A stretch of DNA of 64,000 nucleotides from Polynucleobacter finlandensis (GCF_018881755.1 NZ_JACVPS010000002.1:124001-188000); one strand, 5' to 3'; positions 16,665 to 26,713 are shown, counted from the first letter of the stretch. Notes: a model not told the origin generated them from the letters alone. Program-made: numbers and translations.

Positions 16665-17555
16665 TTAATTGAATAATTCCGATGAATACTGACTAGCCGT
16701 GAAGGCTACTAAGTCATCAATTCCCTCGCCTTTGCCAAGGGCTAAAACAGCCGGTTTTGGCCCATCCTGAAGGGTATAGGCCAGAGCACAGATGACGCCG
16801 CCTTTAGCAGTGCCATCCAATTTAGTGACAATGATTCCGGTAAGCCCCAGAGCCCCATGAAAGGCTTTTACCTGGCTTAAGCCATTTTGACCAGTATTGC
16901 CATCAAGTACCAGCAAAGTCTGGTGAGGGGCCCCAGGAAGGGCCTTGCCAATGACGCGTTTCACCTTTTTGAGTTCTTCCATCAAGTGATCTTGTGTAGC
17001 AAGGCGTCCAGCGGTGTCAATAATCAGAATGTCGCTCTTGCGAGAGATGGCCGCATGGATTGCATCATGGGCTACCGCGGCAGCATCACCACCCTCTTGG
17101 GAAATCACATCCACTTGATTGCGCCCACCCCATTCTTGAAGCTGGTTGCGAGCAGCGGCGCGGAAGGTATCACCAGCGGCGAGTAATACCGACTTGCCTT
17201 GTGACTGGAAGAGGCGGCAGAGCTTGCCAATGGTAGTGGTTTTACCTGCACCATTGACGCCAACCACCAGCCATACTTCAGGAATCGTTGCAGGATTACG
17301 GGTATAGAGGGGATTGGGTGAAGGCTCTAGGGCGCCAAGCAATACAGTAACTTCTTGAATCAGTAAGGCTTGCAGCGCTTCTGGGCTGGAGGCTTTTTCT
17401 GATTTGGCAGCCTTACGTAACTTAGCAATTAATTGCTCAGTCGTAGGCAACCCAACATCACTTTGAATGAGGGAGTCTTCTAAAGTATCAAACCAGGCTT
17501 CATCAGTCTGAGTTGATTTGAAAAGGGATCCGAGGGTTTTACGTAGGCCGAACAT
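16665..17555 (-). CDS. ftsY: Signal recognition particle receptor FtsY
   Basis: SRP-receptor GTPase that docks ribosome-nascent chain complexes at the membrane. 296 residues comprising the N domain and the G domain: GVNGAGKTTTIGKLCRLF, the DTFRAAARNQLQEW insertion box, LIIDTAGRLATQ, VTKLDGTAKGG and the ALGKGEGIDDL C-terminal motif. The long acidic A domain of the E. coli protein is absent, as in many bacteria. In E. coli ftsY is followed by ftsE, ftsX and rpoH; here rpoH follows directly. Confidence 0.97.
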   Translation of the reverse strand: MFGLRKTLGSLFKSTQTDEAWFDTLEDSLIQSDVGLPTTEQLIAKLRKAAKSEKASSPEALQALLIQEVTVLLGALEPSPNPLYTRNPATIPEVWLVVGVNGAGKTTTIGKLCRLFQSQGKSVLLAAGDTFRAAARNQLQEWGGRNQVDVISQEGGDAAAVAHDAIHAAISRKSDILIIDTAGRLATQDHLMEELKKVKRVIGKALPGAPHQTLLVLDGNTGQNGLSQVKAFHGALGLTGIIVTKLDGTAKGGVICALAYTLQDGPKPAVLALGKGEGIDDLVAFTASQYSSELFN

Positions 17556-17602
17556 AGTCGATACAATTTAAAACATGCATCTTATCAATTTAATCTAAGA
17601 AT

Positions 17603-18985
17603 ATGGTGAACTCACAGATGCGCTCTATTTTGTTGCAATTTTTCTTCTTATTGATCACCTGCTCCCAATATGCTTGGGCAGCCCCGGCCGGCCAATCAAG
17701 TAATACCCATGAATATCAGTTTGCCAATGGGCTCAAGCTCATCGTTCAAGAAGATCACCGTGCGCCTACCGTTGCCCATATGGTTTGGTACCGTGCTGGC
17801 TCAATGGATGAAATGAATGGGCGCACTGGAGTGGCGCACGTACTAGAGCACATGATGTTTAAGGGTACGGAGAAAGTAAAAGCTGGAGAATTTTCTCGTC
17901 TAGTTGCTGCGCTGGGCGGACGTGAAAATGCTTTTACCTCTCGTGATTACACGGCGTATTTTCAGCAAGTGGAAAAATCAAAGCTCAACGAGGTGATGAA
18001 GCTTGAGGCAGATCGCATGTCTAACCTGAATTTTGATGATGCAGAGTTCTTAAAAGAAATTCAGGTTGTAATGGAAGAGCGTCGTTTACGGACAGAAGAC
18101 AATCCCAACAGCCTCTTAAATGAATCGCTGATGGCTACTGCTTTTATGAGTTCGCCTTATCGGCACCCCGTGGTGGGTTGGATGAATGATTTAGAAAACA
18201 TGAAGGCTACAGATGCGCGTGATTGGTATCGCAGTTGGTATGCTCCAAACAATGCGACTGTAGTGATCAGCGGCGATGTTGACCCAGAGCAAACTAGGCA
18301 GGCAGTAGAAAAATATTATGGCGTGATATCTGCCCATGAATTACCAGTGCGTAAACCTCAAATTGAGCCTGTGCAAAAGGGTATTAAACATGTTGAGGTG
18401 AAGGCGCCTGCAGATAGCCCCCAGTTGGCAATGGCTTGGAAGGTGCCGCGTTTACAAGTGGGAGCGCAAGACGATGTTGAGCCCTATGCACTAGAGCTGC
18501 TATCAGCTGTCTTGGATGGTTACGATAATGCGCGTTTAAATCGCGTCATGGTTAAACAAGAGCGCGTAGTCAATGATGTAGGTGTTTCGTATGACATGAT
18601 TTCTCGTGGACCAGAGTTATTCCAGATCAACGCAAGCTTGGCAAAAGGCAAAACTGTTGCACAAGCAGAAGCCAGTATTCGCAGAGTCTTAAATGAGATT
18701 GTACAAAAAGGCGTTTTGGATTCTGAGCTCAAGCGTATTAAAGTCCGATTACTATCAAGCCAAATTTACAAGCGTGACTCTATTTTTGGTCAGGCAATGG
18801 AAATTGGCGGCATGGAGATGGCTGGCTTTTCGTGGCGCGATATTGATCCCATGTTGGAAAAGATGCAGACCATTACCCCAGAGCAGGTACAAGCGGTAAC
18901 AAAAAAATATCTCCTAGACGAAAGCCTAACAATTGCCGTGTTGGATCCTCAAGCCCGTAAGTCAGTAGTGAAGGAGGGCAAATAA
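17603..18985 (+). CDS. M16 family zinc metallopeptidase, catalytic subunit
   Basis: Periplasmic insulinase/pitrilysin-family peptidase. 460 residues with an N-terminal signal peptide (hydrophobic stretch LLQFFFLLITCSQYAWA). The inverted zinc motif HVLEH is near residue 80 and a distal glutamate lies in the following helix region, so the catalytic set is intact. ATG 17603 has TAATCT 6 nt upstream and no ribosome-binding site; ATG 17618 is an alternative that also keeps the signal. Its stop overlaps the next M16 gene (TAATG), which suggests a heterodimer of fixed stoichiometry. The substrate is unknown. Confidence 0.92.
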   Translation: MVNSQMRSILLQFFFLLITCSQYAWAAPAGQSSNTHEYQFANGLKLIVQEDHRAPTVAHMVWYRAGSMDEMNGRTGVAHVLEHMMFKGTEKVKAGEFSRLVAALGGRENAFTSRDYTAYFQQVEKSKLNEVMKLEADRMSNLNFDDAEFLKEIQVVMEERRLRTEDNPNSLLNESLMATAFMSSPYRHPVVGWMNDLENMKATDARDWYRSWYAPNNATVVISGDVDPEQTRQAVEKYYGVISAHELPVRKPQIEPVQKGIKHVEVKAPADSPQLAMAWKVPRLQVGAQDDVEPYALELLSAVLDGYDNARLNRVMVKQERVVNDVGVSYDMISRGPELFQINASLAKGKTVAQAEASIRRVLNEIVQKGVLDSELKRIKVRLLSSQIYKRDSIFGQAMEIGGMEMAGFSWRDIDPMLEKMQTITPEQVQAVTKKYLLDESLTIAVLDPQARKSVVKEGK

Positions 18986-20319
18986 TGAGACTCATCAAAC
19001 AATCTTGCTGCGTAATCATTTTTGTATTTGGATTGTTGCAATCTGCCCAAGCTATTTTGCCGATTGAGAAACTCGATTCAGTTAAAGGTGCCAAGGCCTA
19101 TTTAGTCCAAACTCAGGCCTTGCCCATGCTGGATATCGAGATCAGTATTGATGCGGGCGACCGCTTCGATCCGACTGGCAAGAGTGGACTTGCGTCCATG
19201 ACCGCAGAGTTGATGAACTATGGTGCCAGATCATCAAAGGGCGCTTTAAGCGAAGCGCAAATTGCCGATGAAATCGCTGACTTAGGTGCTAACTTTGGCA
19301 TATCGGTTGGGGGTGAGCGCGCCGTGATTCGGATTCGGAGTCTGAGCCGCAAAGATCTGCGTGATCGCGCCGTGCAATTGGCATCAGCGATGCTCAGTGC
19401 GCCAACATACGATGCCAAAATATTAGAACGTGAGAAACAGCGCGCTATTACCGGTTTGCTTGAAGCAGAAACGAAGCCTGAATCAGTGCTTGAGCGCCGT
19501 TTCAGAAAATCGGTTTATGGGAATTATCCGCTGAGCGAATCACCTTCTGTCAAATCGGTTGGCTCAGTAAGCGTTTCTGATTTAGCAAGATTTCATCAAC
19601 AGTTTTATCGCGGCGATCGCATCATTGTGAGTATTGTTGGCGATGTGAGCCCAGCGGAAGCTAACGAGATCGTGGAAGTCTTACTAAAGAATGTGCCGCA
19701 ATCAGGGGCGGCTATTCCAGCTCTTCAACAGTTTGAACGTTCACCGATTGAGCCTCTAGCTAGCCGTCAAATATATATTCCGTTTGATTCTCAGCAAGCC
19801 CATATCGCCATGGGTATGACTGCCATTACGCGAAGTAATCCAGACTACTTCCCGCTGATTGTTGGTAACTACATCTTAGGTGGTGGGGGATTTGTGTCAC
19901 GACTGATGTCTGAAGTAAGAGAGAAACGCGGCTTGGCCTATAGCGTCTTCAGTTATTTTGCGCCTGGCAAGGACACTGGCATTTTTCAAGCGGGCTTGCA
20001 AACGAAGGGTGATCAAGCGACCTTAGCGCTTGAGGTGATGAATTCAACCATTGCTAATTTCATTGCAAATGGAGCTACACCCTCTGAGCTACAAGCTGCT
20101 AAAGCCAATTTAGTAAATGGTTTCCCGTTGCGGATTGATAACAATCGTAAATTACTTGATAACGTTTCCTCTATTGCCTGGAACGATTTGCCTTTAGATA
20201 CGCTGGAAACTTGGACGACTAAAGTGGATGCAGTGACCTTAGAGCAAGTGAGTGCCGCCTTTCAGAAGTACCTTGCGATGGATCGTATGAAGATTGTCGT
20301 ATTGGGAGCATCCAAATAA
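18985..20319 (+). CDS. M16 family peptidase-like protein, non-catalytic partner
   Basis: 444 residues with a signal peptide (CCVIIFVFGLLQSAQA) and the M16 fold, but the position of HxxEH reads LASMTAELMNYG, so it lacks zinc ligands. The glycine-rich GNYILGGGGFVSRLMSEVRE and REKRGLAYSVFSYF motifs of the regulatory subunit are present. Paired catalytic and non-catalytic M16 proteins are known from other bacteria and from mitochondrial processing peptidase. It overlaps the catalytic gene by one nucleotide. Confidence 0.92.
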   Translation: MRLIKQSCCVIIFVFGLLQSAQAILPIEKLDSVKGAKAYLVQTQALPMLDIEISIDAGDRFDPTGKSGLASMTAELMNYGARSSKGALSEAQIADEIADLGANFGISVGGERAVIRIRSLSRKDLRDRAVQLASAMLSAPTYDAKILEREKQRAITGLLEAETKPESVLERRFRKSVYGNYPLSESPSVKSVGSVSVSDLARFHQQFYRGDRIIVSIVGDVSPAEANEIVEVLLKNVPQSGAAIPALQQFERSPIEPLASRQIYIPFDSQQAHIAMGMTAITRSNPDYFPLIVGNYILGGGGFVSRLMSEVREKRGLAYSVFSYFAPGKDTGIFQAGLQTKGDQATLALEVMNSTIANFIANGATPSELQAAKANLVNGFPLRIDNNRKLLDNVSSIAWNDLPLDTLETWTTKVDAVTLEQVSAAFQKYLAMDRMKIVVLGASK

Positions 20320-20345
20320 AGAAATCCGCAAATAAGACTGCCACT

Positions 20346-20948
20346 ATGGGTCAGCGTTCAGAGCTCCCCAAGAAGATTCGCATTATTGGCGGGACTTGGC
20401 GCAGTCGTTTGTTATCGGTTATGGATTTGCCTGGGCTGCGCCCAAGCACAGATCGCATTCGTGAAACTTTATTTAATTGGTTAGGCCAAGATCTAACAGG
20501 TTTGCGTTGTTTGGATTTATTTGCTGGTACTGGAGCATTGGGTTTTGAGGCGGCTTCAAGAGATGCAGAGCTAGTGGTATTGATCGAGCGAGATAAAAAA
20601 GCCCATGCAAATTTATTAGCCACCTTCAAACTACTTCAATCTTCACCTGCATCAGGCTTAGTCGAGATATTGCATCAAGACAGTTTGGAGTTCTTAAGTC
20701 AGCAACCAAATCTTTCAAGCCATTTGATTTTTATCGACCCGCCTTTTCAGGAAGCGGCTTTGCTCGATAAAGCGGTCATACAAGCCGGTCGTATTTGTGA
20801 TGACAGCTCTGGAGGTGGTATTTACATTGAATTTCCCTCTAGCCGGACTCTTAGGGAAATAGAAGCCCTATTGCCAGACTGGCATTGTGGAAAATACTTA
20901 GAGGCTGGACAGGTAAAAGCTTGTCTATTTCGCAGCAGAAGGGGCTAA
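20346..20948 (+). CDS. rsmD: 16S rRNA (guanine(966)-N2)-methyltransferase
   Basis: Modifies G966 of 16S rRNA in the assembled 30S subunit. The 200-residue protein shows IRIIGGTWRSRLL, RPSTDRIRETLFNWL, the SAM-binding LDLFAGTGALGFEAASR and the catalytic FIDPPF motif, all typical of RsmD. It lies 26 nt after the M16 pair and 36 nt before coaD, the common rsmD-coaD pairing. Confidence 0.96.
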   Translation: MGQRSELPKKIRIIGGTWRSRLLSVMDLPGLRPSTDRIRETLFNWLGQDLTGLRCLDLFAGTGALGFEAASRDAELVVLIERDKKAHANLLATFKLLQSSPASGLVEILHQDSLEFLSQQPNLSSHLIFIDPPFQEAALLDKAVIQAGRICDDSSGGGIYIEFPSSRTLREIEALLPDWHCGKYLEAGQVKACLFRSRRG

Positions 20949-20969
20949 ACTCTTGCCTGTAGCTGATAA

Positions 20970-21482
<513 letters not shown>

Positions 21483-21495
21483 GGCCAATAGCTAA

Positions 21496-21765
<270 letters not shown>

Positions 21766-21770
21766 GCCTC

Positions 21771-22361
21771 TTAGCCCTTGGAGTGCAATTCCAACATAGC
21801 CGTTTGAGAATCACCTTTGAGAAATAGCGGCAGAATTTGCAAGCCATTTTCAATGCTGCTCTCAATGAGTTTTTGCTCTACGAGTAAGGGCCTTCTCAAA
21901 ACATAGTCAGCCACATCCATTACCCGTCCATCACCAGCTAAATCGCGTGGATGACCGATGCCAAGGCGTAGACGCCAGTACTCCGGCGTACCAAGGTGTG
22001 CCTGAATGTCTTTAAGGCCGTTGTGACCACCCGTCCCGCCGCCCAGCTTGATGCGAGCCGTGCCTGGCTTAAGGTCGAGCTCATCTTGAACTACCAAAAT
22101 CTCTTGAGGCAACATTTTATGAAAGCGACAAAGCGCGCCTACAGCCTGACCACTTAGATTCATGTAGGTAGTAGGCTTTAGTAAGAAGAGGTCTTCCCCT
22201 GCCCATTTAGCCTTAGCCACTTTTCCATGAAAGCGCTTTTCAGCTTCAAAGCGGACGCCTAATTGCTTTGCTAAGGCGTCAACAAACCAGAAGCCGGCAT
22301 TGTGTCGATCTTCTTGGTGCTCTTCCCCTGGATTACCCAGGCCAACGATTAATTTAGTCAT
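21771..22361 (-). CDS. pth: Peptidyl-tRNA hydrolase
   Basis: Releases tRNA from peptidyl-tRNA that drops off the ribosome. 196 residues with VGLGNPGEEHQEDRHNAGFW including the catalytic histidine, LLKPTTYMNLSG, VQDELDLKPGTARIKLGGG and the GGHNGLKDI motif. It lies downstream of rplY on the same strand, but a terminator-like hairpin separates them, so expression may be partly independent. Confidence 0.98.
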   Translation of the reverse strand: MTKLIVGLGNPGEEHQEDRHNAGFWFVDALAKQLGVRFEAEKRFHGKVAKAKWAGEDLFLLKPTTYMNLSGQAVGALCRFHKMLPQEILVVQDELDLKPGTARIKLGGGTGGHNGLKDIQAHLGTPEYWRLRLGIGHPRDLAGDGRVMDVADYVLRRPLLVEQKLIESSIENGLQILPLFLKGDSQTAMLELHSKG

Positions 22362-22390
22362 GATGTGGGCTAAGGATAAAAGCTTTTCTA

Positions 22391-22420
22391 CAAAAAAGAA
22401 AACCCGCGATTAAGCGGGCC
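22391..22420 (-). terminator. Rho-independent terminator after rplY
   Basis: Read on the minus strand: CCCGC, a 6-nt loop and GCGGG (22418-22403), followed by TTTTCTTTTTTG. The stem is short (5 bp) but GC-only and the T tract is good. Confidence 0.75.
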
Positions 22421-22451
22421 TTCTCGTTTGCATAAAATGCAGCTTAAATCA

Positions 22452-23096
22452 TTAAGCCTTATCTTTTGCAGCATCGGCAGCTGGAGCAGCAGCGGCTGCA
22501 GCTGGAGCAACTTCAGTATCAGCAGCTTTAACTGCTGGGATACGTGCATTAGCCAATACTGGGTTTTCTTGCTCAACATGCAATACCAAAGAAACACCTT
22601 TTGGTAATGTCAGGTCTTTAGCGTGAATGCCATGGCCGCCAACTTCAATGCCGCCTAAGTCTACTTCGATAAACTCTGGCAAGTCTGCTGGCAAGCAGGA
22701 AACTTCAATTTCAGTTGTGATGTGACTTACAACTGCGCCTTGCAACTTCACTGCATTTGAATTTTCAGCATTAATGAAGTGCAATGGAACGCGCATATGA
22801 ACTTTCTCAGTCGCAGATACGCGCTGGAAGTCAATGTGCAAAACCAAAGGCTTGAATGGATGCATCTGATAATCGCGCAACAACACTTTCTGTGCTTTGC
22901 CGTCGATTTCGAGATCGAGGATTGACGAGTGAAACGCTTCCTTGCGGAGAGCATGGAACAGAGCGTTGTGGTCCAACTCAATTGCTACAGCTGGATTTTT
23001 GCTACCGTAGATAATTCCCGGAGTTTTACCGGAGTTGCGCAGACGGCGGCTCGCACCCGTTCCCTGTACGCTTCTTTCAAAGGCTACTACTTTCAT
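22452..23096 (-). CDS. rplY: 50S ribosomal protein L25, long (Ctc) form
   Basis: 5S rRNA-binding ribosomal protein. The N-terminal 90 residues form the L25 domain ([35 protein letters not shown]). The second domain is of TL5/CTC type ([34 protein letters not shown]). The C-terminal tail is rich in alanine and low in complexity. At 214 aa this is the long form, as in most betaproteobacteria. The order prs-rplY-pth is conserved in the group. Confidence 0.97.
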   Translation of the reverse strand: MKVVAFERSVQGTGASRRLRNSGKTPGIIYGSKNPAVAIELDHNALFHALRKEAFHSSILDLEIDGKAQKVLLRDYQMHPFKPLVLHIDFQRVSATEKVHMRVPLHFINAENSNAVKLQGAVVSHITTEIEVSCLPADLPEFIEVDLGGIEVGGHGIHAKDLTLPKGVSLVLHVEQENPVLANARIPAVKAADTEVAPAAAAAAPAADAAKDKA

Positions 23097-23152
23097 ATTG
23101 AATTCCCAAATTAAGGTTAATTTCCGTTCGCGACCAAACAGAAAAGCCTTCG

Positions 23153-23158
23153 ATTATA
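23153..23158 (-). promoter_or_regulatory. -10 element for rplY
   Basis: A perfect TATAAT on the minus strand lies in the 136-bp prs-rplY gap and predicts a leader of about 50 nt ending in a GGGA ribosome-binding site. No clear -35 is seen 16-18 bp upstream. Confidence 0.45.
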
Positions 23159-23199
23159 TCGTGGGATTGAGTGTTTTTGCCTACTTAGGGCTAAAAACT

Positions 23200-23232
23200 G
23201 CTAAAAATGGGGGTGAAACCGCTATTTTTAGC
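23200..23232 (-). terminator. Possible terminator after prs
   Basis: The inverted repeat GCTAAAAAT / ATTTTTAGC (23232-23224 and 23208-23200) has a 15-nt loop, directly abuts the prs stop and is followed by AGTTTTTAGCCC. The stem is AT-rich, so this is tentative. Confidence 0.35.
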
Positions 23233-24201
23233 TTATTCAGCAAACATCGACATCACGGAATCACCCTTGCTAATACGGGAAAGGGTTTCAGCCAGTATGG
23301 GGGCAACGCTCAGTTGACGAATTTTGCCCACTTTCATGGCTTCTGGAGTCAAAGGAATGGTATCGGTAACGACGAGTTCATCTAATTCCGAAGCAGCAAT
23401 TCGAGCCACAGCACCGCCTGATAGCACTGCGTGGGTACAGTAAGCCGTAACACCCTTAGCACCACGTGCTTTAAGCGCCTCAGCGGCCTTACAAAGCGTG
23501 CCACCAGTATCAATGATGTCATCCATGATCACGCAATGGCGACCTTCTACTTCACCAATGAGGTGCATCACTTCAGAAACGTTCGCTTTAGGACGACGTT
23601 TATCAATAATTGCCAAATCGGTACCCAATTGCTTCGCCATGGCGCGGGCGCGTACAACGCCACCGATATCTGGGGAAACAATGATGAGATCCTTCTTAGC
23701 CTTCTGTGCCTCTAGGTCAGCCAGTAAAACTGGTGAGGCATAGATGTTGTCTACCGGAATATCAAAGAAGCCCTGAATTTGGTCTGCATGCAGATCCATG
23801 GTCAAAACCCGCTCAATTCCAGCAACCGATTGGAGCATGTTGGCAATGATTCTGGCGGAGATAGCAACGCGTGCTGAGCGTGGGCGACGGTCTTGCCTAG
23901 CATATCCGAAGTAAGGGATCACTGCGGTTATGTGACTTGCTGATGCTCGTTTCAGGGCATCAATCATGATCATTAATTCCATCAAATTGTCATTCGTCGG
24001 CGCGCAGGTCGACTGAATTACAACAACGTTTTTACCCCGGACGTTTTCCTGAATTTCAACCTGAATTTCGCCATCTGAGAAGCGACCAACAAAGGCCTTT
24101 CCGAGGGGAAGATTGAGTTCTTTAGCGACAGCTTGAGCTAAAACGGGATTTGCATTACCGGTGAATAGAGTCAGTAAATCAGCGTTCATAGGAGCGGACA
24201 T
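23233..24201 (-). CDS. prs: Ribose-phosphate pyrophosphokinase (PRPP synthetase)
   Basis: Makes PRPP for nucleotide, histidine, tryptophan and NAD synthesis. 322 residues with [18 protein letters not shown], the RQDRRPRSA flexible ATP loop, the [18 protein letters not shown] metal-binding region, VVSPD-like [20 protein letters not shown] and the PRPP-binding [15 protein letters not shown] 24201 is used; Met5 (24189) is an alternative. It lies just downstream of tRNA-Gln on the same strand. Confidence 0.97.
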   Translation of the reverse strand: MSAPMNADLLTLFTGNANPVLAQAVAKELNLPLGKAFVGRFSDGEIQVEIQENVRGKNVVVIQSTCAPTNDNLMELMIMIDALKRASASHITAVIPYFGYARQDRRPRSARVAISARIIANMLQSVAGIERVLTMDLHADQIQGFFDIPVDNIYASPVLLADLEAQKAKKDLIIVSPDIGGVVRARAMAKQLGTDLAIIDKRRPKANVSEVMHLIGEVEGRHCVIMDDIIDTGGTLCKAAEALKARGAKGVTAYCTHAVLSGGAVARIAASELDELVVTDTIPLTPEAMKVGKIRQLSVAPILAETLSRISKGDSVMSMFAE

Positions 24202-24263
24202 GGGCTATTTGAGAATTTTTGGTGTGGGTCGAATGGGTGTCTTTTAGTCGCATCTACAGTTGT

Positions 24264-24340
24264 TGGCAGGGGAAGAAGGATTCGAACCTTCGCATGCTGG
24301 AATCAAAATCCAGTGCCTTAACCAGCTTGGCGATTCCCCT
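24264..24340 (-). tRNA. tRNA-Gln (anticodon UUG)
   Basis: The minus strand folds as a complete cloverleaf: acceptor AGGGGAA pairing with TTCCCCT, anticodon stem CTGGA/TCCAG with loop TTTTGAT (anticodon TTG) and T arm GAAGG-TTCGAAT-CCTTC. CCA is encoded at the 3' end (24266-24264). It lies 5 nt after the ispE stop and 62 nt before prs, so it is probably processed from an ispE-tRNA-prs transcript. Confidence 0.97.
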
Positions 24341-24345
24341 ACAGG

Positions 24346-25230
24346 TCAATCTGAAGAGATCAAATTGTAAGCGGGATTTTTATTTAGCCCCCGAACAATT
24401 CGACCTACCCATCCTTTTGGAAGATTTTGCAAAAGATTTTCTAGTTTTGCGGTATCTGTTTTGGCCGCTAAGGCTGTAAATACGCTACTTCCAGAGCCAG
24501 ACATACGAGGCTCCGAGTTCGGTAACGCCACGCTAATCCAATCTAATGCTTGCTTCACTTCAGGACATATCCGCATCGCTACCGCCTGACAATCGTTCAA
24601 ATGATTTGACAATGGCGATGCAAGAAAGCCATCTATTGTAATCGGAGCGTGATCTCGGGTCAATTTAGAGTCTAGAAAAATACTAGCAGTGGCTATGCCC
24701 TTGTTGGGAAAAATGACCAAAAAATCTCGATTTTCCAAGGCAATACCTTGTATTTGCTCGCCAATTCCTTCTACAAAGGCGTTATGGCCAAAGATGAAAA
24801 AGGGGACATCAGCCCCAAGCTGTAAGCCTAACTGACTAAGGCTCGCTTTATCTAAATGGAGATTCCAAAGCTGGTTCAGGCCGATCAGTGTCGAGGCGGC
24901 ATCTGAGGAGCCGCCACCAAGGCCAGCCCCCATGGGGATTTCTTTTTGGAGATGAATTTCAACGCCACTAGAAACCTTGCCAAATTCTTTGAGCAGTCTG
25001 GCGGCACGAACCACTAAATCTTGCTCTGGTGGGACGCCAGGAATTGGGTTACTCCGACGCACTTCATTTTCAGGGATGGTTTTCAGGGTGACCGTGTCGC
25101 ACCAATCGATCAACTGGAAAGCTGATTGAAGGAGGTGATAACCATCGGATCGACGTCCAACAATATGTAGGAAAAGATTGAGCTTTGCTGGGCAGCTTAG
25201 CTCCAATGTGGCTTGCTTTACTTCAGTCAT
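24346..25230 (-). CDS. ispE: 4-diphosphocytidyl-2-C-methyl-D-erythritol kinase
   Basis: GHMP kinase of the MEP isoprenoid pathway. 294 residues from ATG 25230: CPAKLNLFLHIVGRRSDGYH at the N-terminus, the ATP-binding KEIPMGAGLGGGSSDAASTL and the C-terminal MSGSGSSVFTAL. The start at Met14 of the open frame was chosen because upstream codons overlap the TPR-LolB gene. The remaining 8-nt overlap with its stop suggests coupling. The same order (lolB, ispE, tRNA-Gln, prs) occurs in other Burkholderiales. Confidence 0.97.
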   Translation of the reverse strand: MTEVKQATLELSCPAKLNLFLHIVGRRSDGYHLLQSAFQLIDWCDTVTLKTIPENEVRRSNPIPGVPPEQDLVVRAARLLKEFGKVSSGVEIHLQKEIPMGAGLGGGSSDAASTLIGLNQLWNLHLDKASLSQLGLQLGADVPFFIFGHNAFVEGIGEQIQGIALENRDFLVIFPNKGIATASIFLDSKLTRDHAPITIDGFLASPLSNHLNDCQAVAMRICPEVKQALDWISVALPNSEPRMSGSGSSVFTALAAKTDTAKLENLLQNLPKGWVGRIVRGLNKNPAYNLISSD

Positions 25231-26713
25231 TCGGGGAATCAAATACCAAGCGAATATCAATCGACCCAATATTGGAGCTGCGAGTCATGACGAGTTTTTC
25301 TAGGCGATTGGATTCGCCCCAGTTGTAGTTCAGAGTCCAGCCGTCTTGAATAATTTTGCTGACCTGACCTTTTGTATTTCTTTCGACACTGGCATTACCG
25401 CCTGGACGTACTTCGCCGCGCAACCAATTTGAAAGACCGCGTGCGGGCAGTGGCAAGCCTAAAGCATTCTGAAGTAATGTGTCGGCATCAATCGCAGTAA
25501 TCGTTTCACCATTGCGTTCTAGTGTTGCCTCACCAGGTGTAATGGTGATTTTGGCAATCGAGCCACCAACAGGATTACGAATTTCTAAAACGTCTTTGAG
25601 TGCGTCTTGCGTTAAGGTAAATCCGCCAGATCCACCTTGATTTTGGCTGTCAGTGAGGCCAGTGATTTTGACCGCAAAACGACCATCCCATAAGCCGTTA
25701 GGGGCCTGTACTGCAAGCGACCAGTCTGGTTTCAAGCGCTTTAGAGTCTCTTTCAGCGTCGCGTTATTCGCATCAAGTTTTTGCCCCTGACGCCATACGT
25801 CTTCAGCCTCGGCGGTGCGGTTCATTGTCCAGAGTACTTCGCCTAAATGTGCCGCAATATCTGCTTCAGGTTTCTGTGTGAATGCCTGTTGCAGCTGTTC
25901 TAGGGCAAGTGCGTTTTTACCTAAGCGAAAGTTAACCCACCCAAGACTATCTAAGATAAAACCATCACGTGGTGAGAGTTGGTGCGCTTTATTAATAAGC
26001 GTAAATGCTTCAGGTAATTTGAGATTACGGTCTGCAAGCGAGTAACCCAATGCATTGAGGGAGTTCACATCGTTAGGGTTCTTGCGCAAAATTTGACGCA
26101 ATATTTTTTCCATCACATCCATATGCCCAGATTTTTCAGCTGACATGGCATAGGTGTACAAAAGATTGGGATCTTTTGGTTCAGGCTTTACTGCTGAAAC
26201 GATTTCATAAAAAGCTTGTAACGCTTGCGTTTCATCATTCGCCTTGCCCAACAAGGATTGCAATTGCAATAAGGTATTTTCTCTTTGCGCTAGGGTTTGT
26301 TGATTGAGAAGCTCAATCGTTGGCTTCACTAGATCTGGCCAGCGCTGACTTAATGCCAGCAAGGTAATCAACACTTCTTTTGGCTTAGTCTCAGATGGTG
26401 GGGTGAGGGTATCCCAGAGTTGAGTGGCTTGTAGTGCTAAATCTGGCGATCCGGCGGTGATCGCAATTTCCATAGCCCGCTGTGCCAAACGGGGATCTCG
26501 GTACTGCCGAGCCATCTCCATGTAGGTGTTGTATGCCAAGCCTGCCTCACCGCGCTGCAAGGCGATCTCCGAGGCAAGGACTTCAAATACACCTTCGCCG
26601 GTATCTGGACGATTAGCCTGCGCAACAGCAAGAGTTGGCAAGCATGCTCCAGCACCTAGTATTGTTGCGATGAATAAACCCTGAAAATATGGCTTAAGCG
26701 TAAATTTGGTCAT
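25223..26713 (-). CDS. TPR protein fused to outer-membrane lipoprotein-insertion factor LolB domain
   Basis: 496 residues. Residues 1-33 are a signal peptide; either AQA-N cleavage after Ala33 or, less likely, a weak lipobox around Cys24 could be used. Residues about 40-325 form tetratricopeptide helices (for example NPNDVNSLNALGYSLADRN and LSPRDGFILDSLGWVNFRLG). From about residue 330 the sequence is a LolB domain: WDGRFAVKITG (Trp342), LEIRNPVGGSIAKITITPG, LPARGLSNWLRGEV and the IIQDGWTLNYNW/LEKLVM end. LolB accepts lipoproteins from LolA and inserts them into the outer membrane. In related genera TPR and lolB are usually separate adjacent genes. TAGAAT ends 6 nt before ATG 26713 and no ribosome-binding site is seen. 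Confidence 0.88.
   Translation of the reverse strand: MTKFTLKPYFQGLFIATILGAGACLPTLAVAQANRPDTGEGVFEVLASEIALQRGEAGLAYNTYMEMARQYRDPRLAQRAMEIAITAGSPDLALQATQLWDTLTPPSETKPKEVLITLLALSQRWPDLVKPTIELLNQQTLAQRENTLLQLQSLLGKANDETQALQAFYEIVSAVKPEPKDPNLLYTYAMSAEKSGHMDVMEKILRQILRKNPNDVNSLNALGYSLADRNLKLPEAFTLINKAHQLSPRDGFILDSLGWVNFRLGKNALALEQLQQAFTQKPEADIAAHLGEVLWTMNRTAEAEDVWRQGQKLDANNATLKETLKRLKPDWSLAVQAPNGLWDGRFAVKITGLTDSQNQGGSGGFTLTQDALKDVLEIRNPVGGSIAKITITPGEATLERNGETITAIDADTLLQNALGLPLPARGLSNWLRGEVRPGGNASVERNTKGQVSKIIQDGWTLNYNWGESNRLEKLVMTRSSNIGSIDIRLVFDSPND

Noticed and set aside
17575-17598. Seven-codon ORF (MHLINLI) before the M16 gene as a leader peptide
   Set aside because: It is too short, lacks a ribosome-binding site and shows no run of regulatory codons or attenuator hairpins.
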